Positions 1 through 6,424 of a stretch of 16,907 bases of DNA are shown here, one piece after another. The stretch is taken from assembly GCA_036553725.1 (NCBI GenBank), contig DATBOO010000048.1, positions 1-16,907 on the forward strand, given 5' to 3'. The DNA comes from Bog-756 sp036553725. GTDB taxonomy: Bacteria; Actinomycetota; Acidimicrobiia; Acidimicrobiales; RAAP-2. A model generated the notes under the pieces. The model worked only from the letters and a program-made list of their open reading frames with translations. It was not told the DNA's origin and searched no databases. Each line of letters begins with the position of its first letter. Within the stretch, counting starts at the first letter, position 1. Position numbers and translations under genes: made by a program.

Positions 1-192
1 CCTTGTCATGGATCTCGACGCCTTGTCCAACCTCGGCCGACGGAGCTGGGGGCCGTGCGCATAGGGCCGACTTCGGTGAGTATGCCGATGGACCTGTCGT
101 CCGCGGGTCGATCGACGAGCCGACTTGCTCCATCTCGTATGTGATCGACCTTGAAGCCGGGGCCGACCGACCTCCCTCCTTGGTTGCGATCC
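1..192. other. Left-edge stretch with no assignable gene
   Basis: No confident gene was found here. Two weak options exist. A plus-strand frame open from the left edge ends at the TAG at 62-64 and has GC-rich third positions (residues ending RRSWGPCA), so it could be the tail of an upstream gene. A minus-strand frame starting at ATG 133 stays open to the left edge and would end in VEIHDK, but it lacks a clear Shine-Dalgarno sequence and its codon use is mixed. A purine-rich run on the minus strand around 165-183 looks like a ribosome binding site but no start codon follows at a useful distance. Confidence 0.3.
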
Positions 193-957
193 TTACTTCG
201 TCGTCTGGGCCGAGCCGGCGCCGATGGATTGCAGCCACTCGATCACGTTGTTCTGTCGAGTCCCGAGACCCGTGGCGGCATCCAAGGCTGTGCCTTCGGC
301 GTAGTCCGGTTCCCAGTTGAGATCGGCGCCGGCACTCAGCAGGCGTTCGGCCGCACGGCGTTGACCGGCGGCGCAGGCGTGCCAGAACCCCTGTGAAATC
401 TGCTCTGGGTCGATCCCGGGCACGAGCAGATCATCCAATCGGTCCAGCATTCCGAGGGCACCGGCGTGCCAGACTCTCTCGACGCGGGCGCCACGCATCA
501 CCAGTAGGCGAGCGACATGCCAGCAGGCGTAGCCCACGGCATTGTCGAGGGGCGTTCCGATAGAGCCGTCCGGTGTTTCAAGATCGGCACCCCGGTCGAC
601 GAGGGCGGTGGCCACATCCACGTCGTCGCTGCTCGCCGCATAGTGCAGCGGTGTCTCTGAGCCGGGTCCTGGTGTTGCCGAGCCGCCTCCCGTCGTGAGC
701 GCATTCGGGTCGGCTCCGGCGTCGATCAGCAGGTGCACGATTTTCGGCCCGTTCGGGAAGTAGCCGGGCCAATCTGTGACGAAATGGAGGGCTGTTCCCG
801 TGCCACCTCTCGCCGCGAATTTGGCTCTGGCCAGTTCAGGGTTCTCGGACAGGAGGCGACTTGCCAGGTCTACGTCGCCGCCGTGCACGGCGATGAGCAA
901 CTCGACCGCTATCGGGGCAGCCGCCGGGATGGTGACATTCGTGGTTCCGTCAGTCAT
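193..957 (-). CDS. Ankyrin-repeat protein
   Basis: This encodes a 254-residue protein built of ankyrin repeats, modules that bind other proteins. The repeat pattern is visible in segments such as VHLLIDAGADPNAL, TPLHYAASSDDVDVATALVDRGADLE and AAERLLSAGADLNWE. There is no signal peptide or membrane segment, so a cytoplasmic role is likely. The frame stays open upstream into the phosphotransferase gene, but the chosen ATG at 957 gives a protein that begins just before the first recognisable repeat and lies after the upstream gene's stop. No strong Shine-Dalgarno sequence precedes it. It sits 50 bp downstream of the phosphotransferase on the same strand and is probably co-transcribed with it. 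The binding partner cannot be told from sequence. Confidence 0.85.
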   Translation of the reverse strand: MTDGTTNVTIPAAAPIAVELLIAVHGGDVDLASRLLSENPELARAKFAARGGTGTALHFVTDWPGYFPNGPKIVHLLIDAGADPNALTTGGGSATPGPGSETPLHYAASSDDVDVATALVDRGADLETPDGSIGTPLDNAVGYACWHVARLLVMRGARVERVWHAGALGMLDRLDDLLVPGIDPEQISQGFWHACAAGQRRAAERLLSAGADLNWEPDYAEGTALDAATGLGTRQNNVIEWLQSIGAGSAQTTK

Positions 958-1007
958 GACCACAATGATCGCAGGCGGAGTCGCGAACTGACTGCGGTGG
1001 GCACCCG

Positions 1008-2036
1008 TCAACTCCGAAGGGCCGCCATTCCGGTGGCGCGGCCGAGGGCCAGGGCGGCCACCGGGGCAACTGCTGTCCACGGGTGCAGGGAGCGGTCTGG
1101 CCCGTCCGGGTCCTGTCGCCAGCCGTGGAACTCGGTGAGGATGCGCAGGGCGTGGAGACCCGTGTACCAGTCGATGGTCTGTCGGTCCGGGACGGTCCCC
1201 CCGTGGCGCCGGTAGGCGGCGACGAAGCGCCGTGCGAGGCCGGCGCCGGCCGCGCCGATGACCGGACGGAGTGCGGCCGGGGCGGCCAGGGGCGGGTGGC
1301 GGAGCATGAGCGTGGTGAATGCCAGGTCGTAGGCCGGATCGGCGACCAGGGCGGTGGTCCAGTCGAGCAGCGTCCATCGCTCCCCGTCAACGAGGAGATT
1401 GAACGGGTGGAGGTCGCCGTGCCCGATCACCAGCCGCTCGGCCCGTGGCGGGTTCCTTGCGAGCCGGACCGCCGCCTCGTGCAGGTCGCTCCGCCCCAGG
1501 TGGTCTGCGGATTCGGCCAGCAGGCTCAGAAAGGCATCCGCATCGCAGGGCGCCGCCACATCGGCATCGACGAGTGCGGCCCTCACCGGCGCGGGGTCGA
1601 GGGCGTGGAGGGCGGCGGTGACGCGCCCGAGCAGGTCAGGGAGATGGCGGGCCAGGGAGGGAAGCCGGCGGAAGGCGGCCATTCCGTCGAGTCCGGCCAG
1701 CGGTGGCCGACCGGGAGCGTGGTCCATGAGCAAGAACGCGCCGCCCAGCCCGCTGTCAACACCGCCGGTCAGCCGGACGGCGGGTACGGGGAAATCCATC
1801 CGGGCGATCTCACGTTGGAACACCGCTTCCTTGGCGGCGAGCGTCGGATCGGGCATGACCCGCAATACGAGGGACTCGGCCGCCGGCATGACGTTGGTCA
1901 GGCGCAGCAGGCTCATGGTGGCCCAGTAGCCGCCGGTGAGCGGTTCCGGTGCGCCGGCGAGCTCGGCGTGCTCGAAGCCGGGCTCGGCCCGCAACAGCCC
2001 GAGAAGGCGGTCGGTTTCGGGAGGAGTCACTATCAC
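1008..2036 (-). CDS. APH-family phosphotransferase
   Basis: This 342-residue protein belongs to the aminoglycoside phosphotransferase / choline kinase-like superfamily (APH, PF01636). The Brenner motif HGDLHPFN is at residues 206-213, with D208 as the predicted catalytic base. The metal-binding aspartate is D225 in DWTTA, followed by ADPAYDLAF. The N-lobe nucleotide strand is near SLVLRV (residues 55-60). Such enzymes use ATP to phosphorylate a small hydroxylated substrate; many genomic members are not antibiotic resistance genes, and the substrate here is unknown. Translation starts at GTG 2036; no Shine-Dalgarno sequence precedes it, but a -10 box lies 7 nt upstream, so the mRNA may be leaderless. 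An alternative GTG is at 2030. It is divergent from the MerR regulator, which could control it. Confidence 0.88.
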   Translation of the reverse strand: MIVTPPETDRLLGLLRAEPGFEHAELAGAPEPLTGGYWATMSLLRLTNVMPAAESLVLRVMPDPTLAAKEAVFQREIARMDFPVPAVRLTGGVDSGLGGAFLLMDHAPGRPPLAGLDGMAAFRRLPSLARHLPDLLGRVTAALHALDPAPVRAALVDADVAAPCDADAFLSLLAESADHLGRSDLHEAAVRLARNPPRAERLVIGHGDLHPFNLLVDGERWTLLDWTTALVADPAYDLAFTTLMLRHPPLAAPAALRPVIGAAGAGLARRFVAAYRRHGGTVPDRQTIDWYTGLHALRILTEFHGWRQDPDGPDRSLHPWTAVAPVAALALGRATGMAALRS

Positions 2037-2040
2037 GGTA

Positions 2041-2069
2041 TTTACTGTAACGGTTGTTTCCGGTATTGT
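2041..2069 (+). promoter_or_regulatory. Predicted promoter of the MerR regulator gene
   Basis: On the plus strand, TTTACT (2041-2046, 4 of 6) is followed by a 17-nt spacer and TATTGT (2064-2069, 4 of 6). The predicted transcription start falls about 2 nt before the ATG at 2078. The palindrome TTACTGTAA (2042-2050) covers the -35 box of this promoter and the -10 box of the opposing one, and cggtatt occurs as a direct repeat at 2036-2042 and 2061-2067. These are candidate operator elements for the MerR protein. Confidence 0.5.
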
Positions 2070-2072
2070 CCA
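2044..2072 (-). promoter_or_regulatory. Predicted promoter of the phosphotransferase gene (leaderless)
   Basis: Read on the minus strand, a -35 TGGACA (2072-2067; 5 of 6 to TTGACA) is followed by a 17-nt spacer and a -10 TACAGT (2049-2044). Seven nucleotides later comes the GTG at 2036, so the transcript would start at or next to the start codon. It overlaps the opposite promoter of the MerR gene almost completely. Confidence 0.6.
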
Positions 2073-2077
2073 GACCC

Positions 2078-2881
2078 ATGAGTGTCACCGCAGAAGAATC
2101 AGAGTGGCCGGTGGAAGAAGTGGCGGCCCGGTCCGGATTGCCGGTGCGGACGATCCGGGAGTACCAGACGATGCGGGTGCTCCAGCCGCCCGTCCGGCGT
2201 GGGCGGGTCAGTTTCTACAGCGATACCCACCTGCGCCGTCTGGCGCTGATCGCCCGCCTGCAAGATCGTGGCTATTCCCTGGCCGCCATGCGGGACCTGT
2301 TCGAGGCGTGGGCCGCCGGTCGGGACCTCGCCGGAGTGCTCGTCGATCCGGAGGGCTTGTTCGTCGACGAGGCGCCGCTGGTCCTGGACCGGGATGGGCT
2401 GGAGGCCGCACTCTCGCATGTTCCGGCGGATCGAATCTCTGAGCTGATTGCCCTGGGCGTGGTCATCGAGAGTGGATCGGAGCGGTACGGCGTGCCCTCG
2501 CCATCGCTGCTGAGCCTGGTGGACGACGCCGTCGCCAACGGTGTCGGCCTGGAGGAGACTCTGGCGGTAGCGGGCGCCATCGCCACCGGGGTGCGGAGCA
2601 TCGCCGAAGCAGTTGCGGCCACCCTGGGGGAGGCGCTCGCGGAACGGGCCGACGACGAGGGGACGGTGCAGCTGTTGCGCCGGGGCCGCGTGTTGGTGGC
2701 GGAGGCCACCAGTCGACTGTTGCTGCACGAGCTGGGCCTGGCCCTCACCGAACCGGCTGACCATCCGGTCGACGCCAGAGTGTCACAGCTCGTGGACAGG
2801 GTCCGTTTGGGCCGGGGGACCCCGCCCTCCCACAAGGCCCGAGGGCGCCAGCCCACCAGGAGGTCAGCCCATGGCGAATGA
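2078..2881 (+). CDS. MerR-family transcriptional regulator
   Basis: This 267-residue protein starts with a MerR winged helix-turn-helix (about residues 10-75): VEEVAARSGLPVRTIREYQ is the helix-turn-helix, then the wing VRRGRVSFYSDTHLRRL and the helix RLQDRGYSLAAMRDLFEAW. The remaining residues form a mainly helical region without a recognisable ligand-binding signature such as the cysteine set of metal sensors, so the inducer is unknown. The tail (about residues 245-267) is basic and probably disordered. ATG 2078 was chosen over an in-frame TTG at 2054 because it fits the promoter and the helix-turn-helix start. The 3' end overlaps the methyltransferase gene by 11 nt, which indicates translational coupling. 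Control of the divergent phosphotransferase gene is plausible. Confidence 0.88.
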   Translation: MSVTAEESEWPVEEVAARSGLPVRTIREYQTMRVLQPPVRRGRVSFYSDTHLRRLALIARLQDRGYSLAAMRDLFEAWAAGRDLAGVLVDPEGLFVDEAPLVLDRDGLEAALSHVPADRISELIALGVVIESGSERYGVPSPSLLSLVDDAVANGVGLEETLAVAGAIATGVRSIAEAVAATLGEALAERADDEGTVQLLRRGRVLVAEATSRLLLHELGLALTEPADHPVDARVSQLVDRVRLGRGTPPSHKARGRQPTRRSAHGE

Positions 2882-3713
2882 GGAACAGACCAAGCACTGG
2901 AACAGCGACGAGGCGGGCCACTGGATCACCCACCAACAGCGCTATGACGCCATGCTCGCACCGTTCGGCGAGCGGCTGCTGGCGGCCGCTCAGGTGGCCA
3001 TCGCCGATCGGGTGCTCGACGTGGGATGTGGCTGTGGCGCCACCACGTTGGCGGCCGGCCGCAGCGCTGTGATCGGCACCGCAACCGGTCTGGACCTGTC
3101 GATCCCCATGTTGGGTGTGGGTCGGCAGCGCGCGGCCGAGGAAAATCTGGCCAACGTGACCTTCGTCGACGGCGATGCCCAGACCTTCCCGTTCCCGGCC
3201 GGTGCTTTCGACGCCGCCATCAGCCGGTTCGGGATCATGTTCTTCGACGACCCCGAGGCGGCGTTCCGGAACTTGGCCGCCGCGGTGGCGCCCACGGGCC
3301 GCCTGGCCTTCGTCTGCTGGCAGGACATGCTCTCGAACCCGTTCATGGCCGTGCCGGGGCTCGCCATCGCCCAGCAGGTCGGGTTGCCGGACCTGGGCCC
3401 GCCCGGTGGGCCGGGCATGTTCTCCCTGGCCGATCCGGAGAACATCCGATCGCTGCTCGCTGCCGCCGGTTTCCTGGAGGTGGTCATCGCGCCGTTGACC
3501 GAGGAGATCCTGCTGGGGGGCGGTGGCTCACTGGCCGACGCGGTCGACTTCCTCCGCCGCGGCAGCATGGGGCGCACCGTGCTGGCCGAGATGGACGAAG
3601 CCACCCGAGGCCGGGCTCTGGAGGCGGTCACCGACGCGTTGGCTCCCTACGTCACCGGCGAAGGCGTGCGCATCGGCACCGCTGCCTGGCTCGTCACCGC
3701 CTGCCGCCCGTGA
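2871..3713 (+). CDS. SAM-dependent methyltransferase (class I)
   Basis: This 280-residue class I methyltransferase resembles the UbiE/Methyltransf_11 group. Motif I is VLDVGCGCGATT (residues 48-59), the SAM ribose-binding acidic position is in TGLDLS (72-77), the adenine-side motif is VDGDAQTFPF (99-108), and motif IV is FDAAISRFGIMFFDDP (113-128). The substrate cannot be told from sequence. The ATG at 2871 is preceded by AGGAGG (2858-2863) and lies inside the end of the MerR gene, so the two are translated together. It is convergent with the ArsR-rhodanese gene downstream. Confidence 0.9.
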   Translation: MANEEQTKHWNSDEAGHWITHQQRYDAMLAPFGERLLAAAQVAIADRVLDVGCGCGATTLAAGRSAVIGTATGLDLSIPMLGVGRQRAAEENLANVTFVDGDAQTFPFPAGAFDAAISRFGIMFFDDPEAAFRNLAAAVAPTGRLAFVCWQDMLSNPFMAVPGLAIAQQVGLPDLGPPGGPGMFSLADPENIRSLLAAAGFLEVVIAPLTEEILLGGGGSLADAVDFLRRGSMGRTVLAEMDEATRGRALEAVTDALAPYVTGEGVRIGTAAWLVTACRP

Positions 3714-3720
3714 ACGAGCC

Positions 3721-3754
3721 CCTCTGAGGCGGCGCCGACAACCAGCCACAGAGG
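3721..3754. terminator. Weak hairpin between convergent genes
   Basis: CCTCTG (3721-3726) pairs with CAGAGG (3749-3754) across a 22-nt loop in the 47-bp gap between the methyltransferase and ArsR-rhodanese stops. The stem is short and no T-tract follows, so a terminator role is only possible. Confidence 0.25.
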
Positions 3755-3760
3755 TCCAGG

Positions 3761-4429
3761 TCAATCCGCTCCCCGGGCAACGGGTAGCTTGGCCCGACGC
3801 CATTCCGGGAACCCGTCCTCCAGCCGCCGTGCCACGACGCCTCGCCGATGCAGCAGTCGGACAGCCTCGTCGGCGTAGACGCAGTACGGGCCCCGGCAGT
3901 AGGCGACCACATCGGCGTCGGCGGGGATGGAACGAAGGTGCTGACGCAACTCGGCGAGGGGCACGGCGCGGGCGCCGGCGATGTGCCCGGCATTGAATTC
4001 GACCGCGGGCCGAACATCGAGGAGGACCACGTCCCCCTGTCGAAGGCGCCGCGCCAGCTCGGCTCGGCTGACGATCTCGACACCTTCGCGATCGCCGAGA
4101 TAGGCCCGGGCCAGATCGTCGAAGCCGGCCACGTGCTCTGCGGCGACGTCCCGAAGCACCCTCCAGAGCTCCTCCACCCGGTCGTTGGCCAGTGCGTAGA
4201 ACACACGAGTTCCCTCGCGCCTCGTCGTCAGCAGACCCGAGCGCAACAGGACCCGGAGGTGCTGCGAGGTGTTGGCCACACTCTGGCCGATTTCGACTGC
4301 CACCTCGTCGACGGAGCGCTCGCCCTGGCCGAGGAGGTCCACGATCTCCGCCCGCCGCCCGCTGGCCAGAGCCTTCGCCACATCGGCAAGGGAATCGAAG
4401 AGGGCATTCTTGGCGACACGATCGGACAT
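3761..4429 (-). CDS. ArsR-type repressor fused to a rhodanese domain
   Basis: This 222-residue protein has an ArsR/SmtB winged helix-turn-helix (about residues 8-95, recognition region VAVEIGQSVANTSQHLRVLLRSGLL, wing TTRREGTRVFYAL) followed by a rhodanese domain (about 115-220: VVLLDVRPAVEFNAGHIAGA, then the active loop YCRGPYC). The only two cysteines in the protein are C178 and C183, both in the rhodanese loop; the DNA-binding part has none. Repressors of this architecture are known in bacteria. By analogy with BigR and SqrR sulfur sensors, I infer that persulfidation of the loop controls DNA binding. The ATG at 4429 fits the ArsR fold start. It is divergent from the SRPBCC-persulfide dioxygenase-MFS unit and probably represses that unit and itself. 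Confidence 0.9.
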   Translation of the reverse strand: MSDRVAKNALFDSLADVAKALASGRRAEIVDLLGQGERSVDEVAVEIGQSVANTSQHLRVLLRSGLLTTRREGTRVFYALANDRVEELWRVLRDVAAEHVAGFDDLARAYLGDREGVEIVSRAELARRLRQGDVVLLDVRPAVEFNAGHIAGARAVPLAELRQHLRSIPADADVVAYCRGPYCVYADEAVRLLHRRGVVARRLEDGFPEWRRAKLPVARGAD

Positions 4430-4461
4430 GCCCCCATCGTGTGCCCCGCTGAGGCTAGTCG

Positions 4462-4510
4462 TCAAGTATTCAAGTGATCTCTTGACAATATTCATCCGGG
4501 GCCGCATACT
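4462..4510 (+). promoter_or_regulatory. Promoter and likely ArsR operator of the sulfur operon
   Basis: A sigma70-like promoter is visible: -35 TTGACA (4482-4487, consensus), a 17-nt spacer, and -10 CATACT (4505-4510). Overlapping the -35 is a near-perfect 16-bp palindrome TCAAGTGATCTCTTGA (4470-4485; TCAAG-t-GATC-t-CTTGA). A further TCAAG half-site lies at 4462-4466, giving TCAAGT as a direct repeat 8 bp apart. The location fits repression by blocking RNA polymerase. It also sits about 33 bp upstream of the divergent repressor gene start, consistent with autoregulation. That this is the operator is inference. Confidence 0.7.
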
Positions 4511-4542
4511 GCCGCGGAGGGGCATACGAAAGAGGAGCCGGT

Positions 4543-5043
4543 ATGGATCCAGAGCCAGCCGTTGAGAGACAGACAGGGTCCACCGGAGCCAGCTCGGCCC
4601 TGGTGGGGATCGAGCCGGACCACGTCTTTGCCATACTGACCGACCTTGACCGCCTCCCGACATGGAACGAGAAGATGCTCCGGGTCGTCGAGCTCCCCGA
4701 TCGCGTCGAGCCCGGGGCCGAGTGGGTAGTCGAGTTCGCGATGTTCGGGCGGAAATGGAAGAGCCGGTCTCGGGTCTCGGACCTGGACGTCGTCGGTCGC
4801 CGGTTCGAGTACCGGACCCACACCGATGACGGAAATCCCTCTTTCGCCGACTGGCACTGGACTGTCGAGGCTGCCGCCGAGGGGTGCCGGGTCAGCGTCA
4901 GTTGGGAGCTGCACCCGCTCACTTTCTGGCGTCGCGTGGTCTTCCTGCGCGTACGTGCCCGCCAGCTGGCGCACCACGAGGTCCCTGCATCACTGGCCGC
5001 GCTGACCAGGGTCGGCGTTGCCAATGGGCAGACGTCTGGATGA
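4543..5043 (+). CDS. SRPBCC-family protein, first gene of the sulfur operon
   Basis: This 166-residue protein has the START/polyketide-cyclase-like SRPBCC pattern: DHVFAILTDLDRLPTWNEKMLRVVEL near residues 26-51, then alternating beta strands (VVEFAMFGRKWKSRSRVSDLD, RRFEYRTHT, WHWTVEAAAEGCRVSVSWEL) and a C-terminal helix. The fold makes a hydrophobic pocket for a small ligand; neither ligand nor reaction can be assigned. GAGGAG lies upstream of ATG 4543. It is the first gene after the predicted sulfur-responsive promoter and ends 37 bp before the persulfide dioxygenase gene, so it is probably co-expressed with it. Length is normal for the family. Confidence is good for the fold and low for any role in sulfur metabolism. 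Confidence 0.8.
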   Translation: MDPEPAVERQTGSTGASSALVGIEPDHVFAILTDLDRLPTWNEKMLRVVELPDRVEPGAEWVVEFAMFGRKWKSRSRVSDLDVVGRRFEYRTHTDDGNPSFADWHWTVEAAAEGCRVSVSWELHPLTFWRRVVFLRVRARQLAHHEVPASLAALTRVGVANGQTSG

Positions 5044-5080
5044 TCGGCCGCGAGGGCCCACGACGGGTGAGGAGGCCGCG

Positions 5081-6424
5081 GTGACCGAGGTCGTGGCGTT
5101 CGTCGATGGAGGGCTTGGAAACAGCTCGTACCTGGTGGACGTGGGCGACGGGCGTGCCCTCGCCGTGGACCCGTCGCGTGACTCGCGCCCGTATCTCGCG
5201 GCCGCCGAAAAGCGCGGCCTGACGATCAGCCACACCGTGGAGACCCACCTGCACGCTGACTTCGTGACCGGGAGCCGCGAGTTGGCCGCACATGGCGCGG
5301 CCGTACTGGCGTCGACCGCCGCGGCCATCGAGTGGCCCCACCGGGGAGTGGGTCACGGCGACGAGGTGGACCTGGGCGGACTCACGCTTCGGGCCCTGGC
5401 CACCCCCGGCCACACCCCCGAGCACCTCGCCTTCCTGCTTCTCGATGCCGAGCGGCCGATCGGGCTGTTCTCGGGCGGTTCGCTGCTCGTCGGCTCGGTC
5501 GCCCGTACCGATCTCATCGACCCCGACGAGACCGAGGGTCTGGCCCGGGCGCTCTGGAGGTCGATCAACGAGCAGCTACTGCTGCTCCCCGATGATCTGG
5601 TCGTGTACCCGACCCACGGTGCCGGATCGTTCTGCTCCGCCCCCGCCGGCGGCGAGCGCACGACCACCATCGGACGCGAGCGGACCACCAATCCGCTGCT
5701 GGCCGCGGGGTCCGAGGACGCATTCGTGGCCCGCCTCCTCGGTGGGCTCGGGACCTACCCGCCGTACTTCCTCGAGTTGCGCGAGGTGAACCGCAGGGGT
5801 CCGCACGTCTACGCCGGGTTCCCCGACCTGGCGCAACTCGACGGGTCGGAGGTGTGCCGGCTGGTCGATGCCGGAGCGGCCGTGGTCGACGTTCGGAGCT
5901 TCGGCCGCTTCGGCGCCGGACACATCCCGGGATCACTGTCCATCGAGCTCCGCCCCCAGTTTGCGTCCTGGCTCGGCTGGCTGGTGGGACGCGACCGACC
6001 GGTGGTGTTCGTCACCGACGCCGACACCGACCGCCGTGAACTGGTGCGTCAGTGCCTGACCGTCGGCTACGAGCATCTCGCCGGGGAGTTGGACGGCGGC
6101 ATGGGCGCCTGGACCGGACCGATCGGGCACGTGGGCCTTGTTCCCGTCGGGCAGGTCGTCGGCCCGGTCCTCGACATCCGCCAGGACGCTGAGTACGAGG
6201 CCGGGCACCTCCCCGGAGCTGCTCACGTCGAACTCGGCGCGTTGACGGACACGGAGTCCCGGGTCGAGTCGGGACCGATGACGGTCATGTGCGGGCACGG
6301 GGAGCGGGCCATGACCGCTGCCAGCCTGCTGGCCGCCGGCGGACGGCCCCACCTCGCGGTGGCGGTAGGTGGCCCGACAGATTGGGCCACGGTCACCGGC
6401 CGTACCCTGGCGACCGGTCGATGA
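5081..6424 (+). CDS. CstB-like persulfide dioxygenase/sulfurtransferase (MBL fold plus two rhodanese domains)
   Basis: This 447-residue protein has an N-terminal metallo-beta-lactamase domain of the ETHE1/CstB type: THLHADFVTG with H56, H58 and D60, TPGHT with H111, and the CstB-like stretch PTHGAGSFCSAP with C185. Two rhodanese domains follow. The first (about 260-345, VVDVRSFGRFGAGHIPG) has VTDAD where the active cysteine should be, so it is a catalytically dead homology domain. The second (about 355-445, LDIRQDAEYEAGHLPGA) has the active loop CGHGERA with C404. Such enzymes oxidise low-molecular-weight persulfides to sulfite and may form thiosulfate. The third iron ligand, Asp in ETHE1 (FTGD), is Gly133 here (FSGG). 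Start GTG 5081 is chosen because GAGGAGG (5069-5075) lies 5 nt upstream. It overlaps the MFS gene by ATGA. Confidence 0.88.
   Translation: MTEVVAFVDGGLGNSSYLVDVGDGRALAVDPSRDSRPYLAAAEKRGLTISHTVETHLHADFVTGSRELAAHGAAVLASTAAAIEWPHRGVGHGDEVDLGGLTLRALATPGHTPEHLAFLLLDAERPIGLFSGGSLLVGSVARTDLIDPDETEGLARALWRSINEQLLLLPDDLVVYPTHGAGSFCSAPAGGERTTTIGRERTTNPLLAAGSEDAFVARLLGGLGTYPPYFLELREVNRRGPHVYAGFPDLAQLDGSEVCRLVDAGAAVVDVRSFGRFGAGHIPGSLSIELRPQFASWLGWLVGRDRPVVFVTDADTDRRELVRQCLTVGYEHLAGELDGGMGAWTGPIGHVGLVPVGQVVGPVLDIRQDAEYEAGHLPGAAHVELGALTDTESRVESGPMTVMCGHGERAMTAASLLAAGGRPHLAVAVGGPTDWATVTGRTLATGR

Noticed and set aside
958..1377. Upstream extension of the ankyrin frame into the phosphotransferase gene
   Set aside because: Extra residues are Pro/Arg-rich and out of frame with the phosphotransferase; repeats begin only after ATG 957.
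1008..2036. Calling the phosphotransferase an aminoglycoside resistance gene
   Set aside because: The APH fold is shared by many metabolic kinases and nothing in the sequence identifies an aminoglycoside kinase subfamily.
1083..2081. Plus-strand open frame of 332 codons opposite the phosphotransferase gene
   Set aside because: Low-complexity composition without motifs, while the minus strand shows the full APH motif set.
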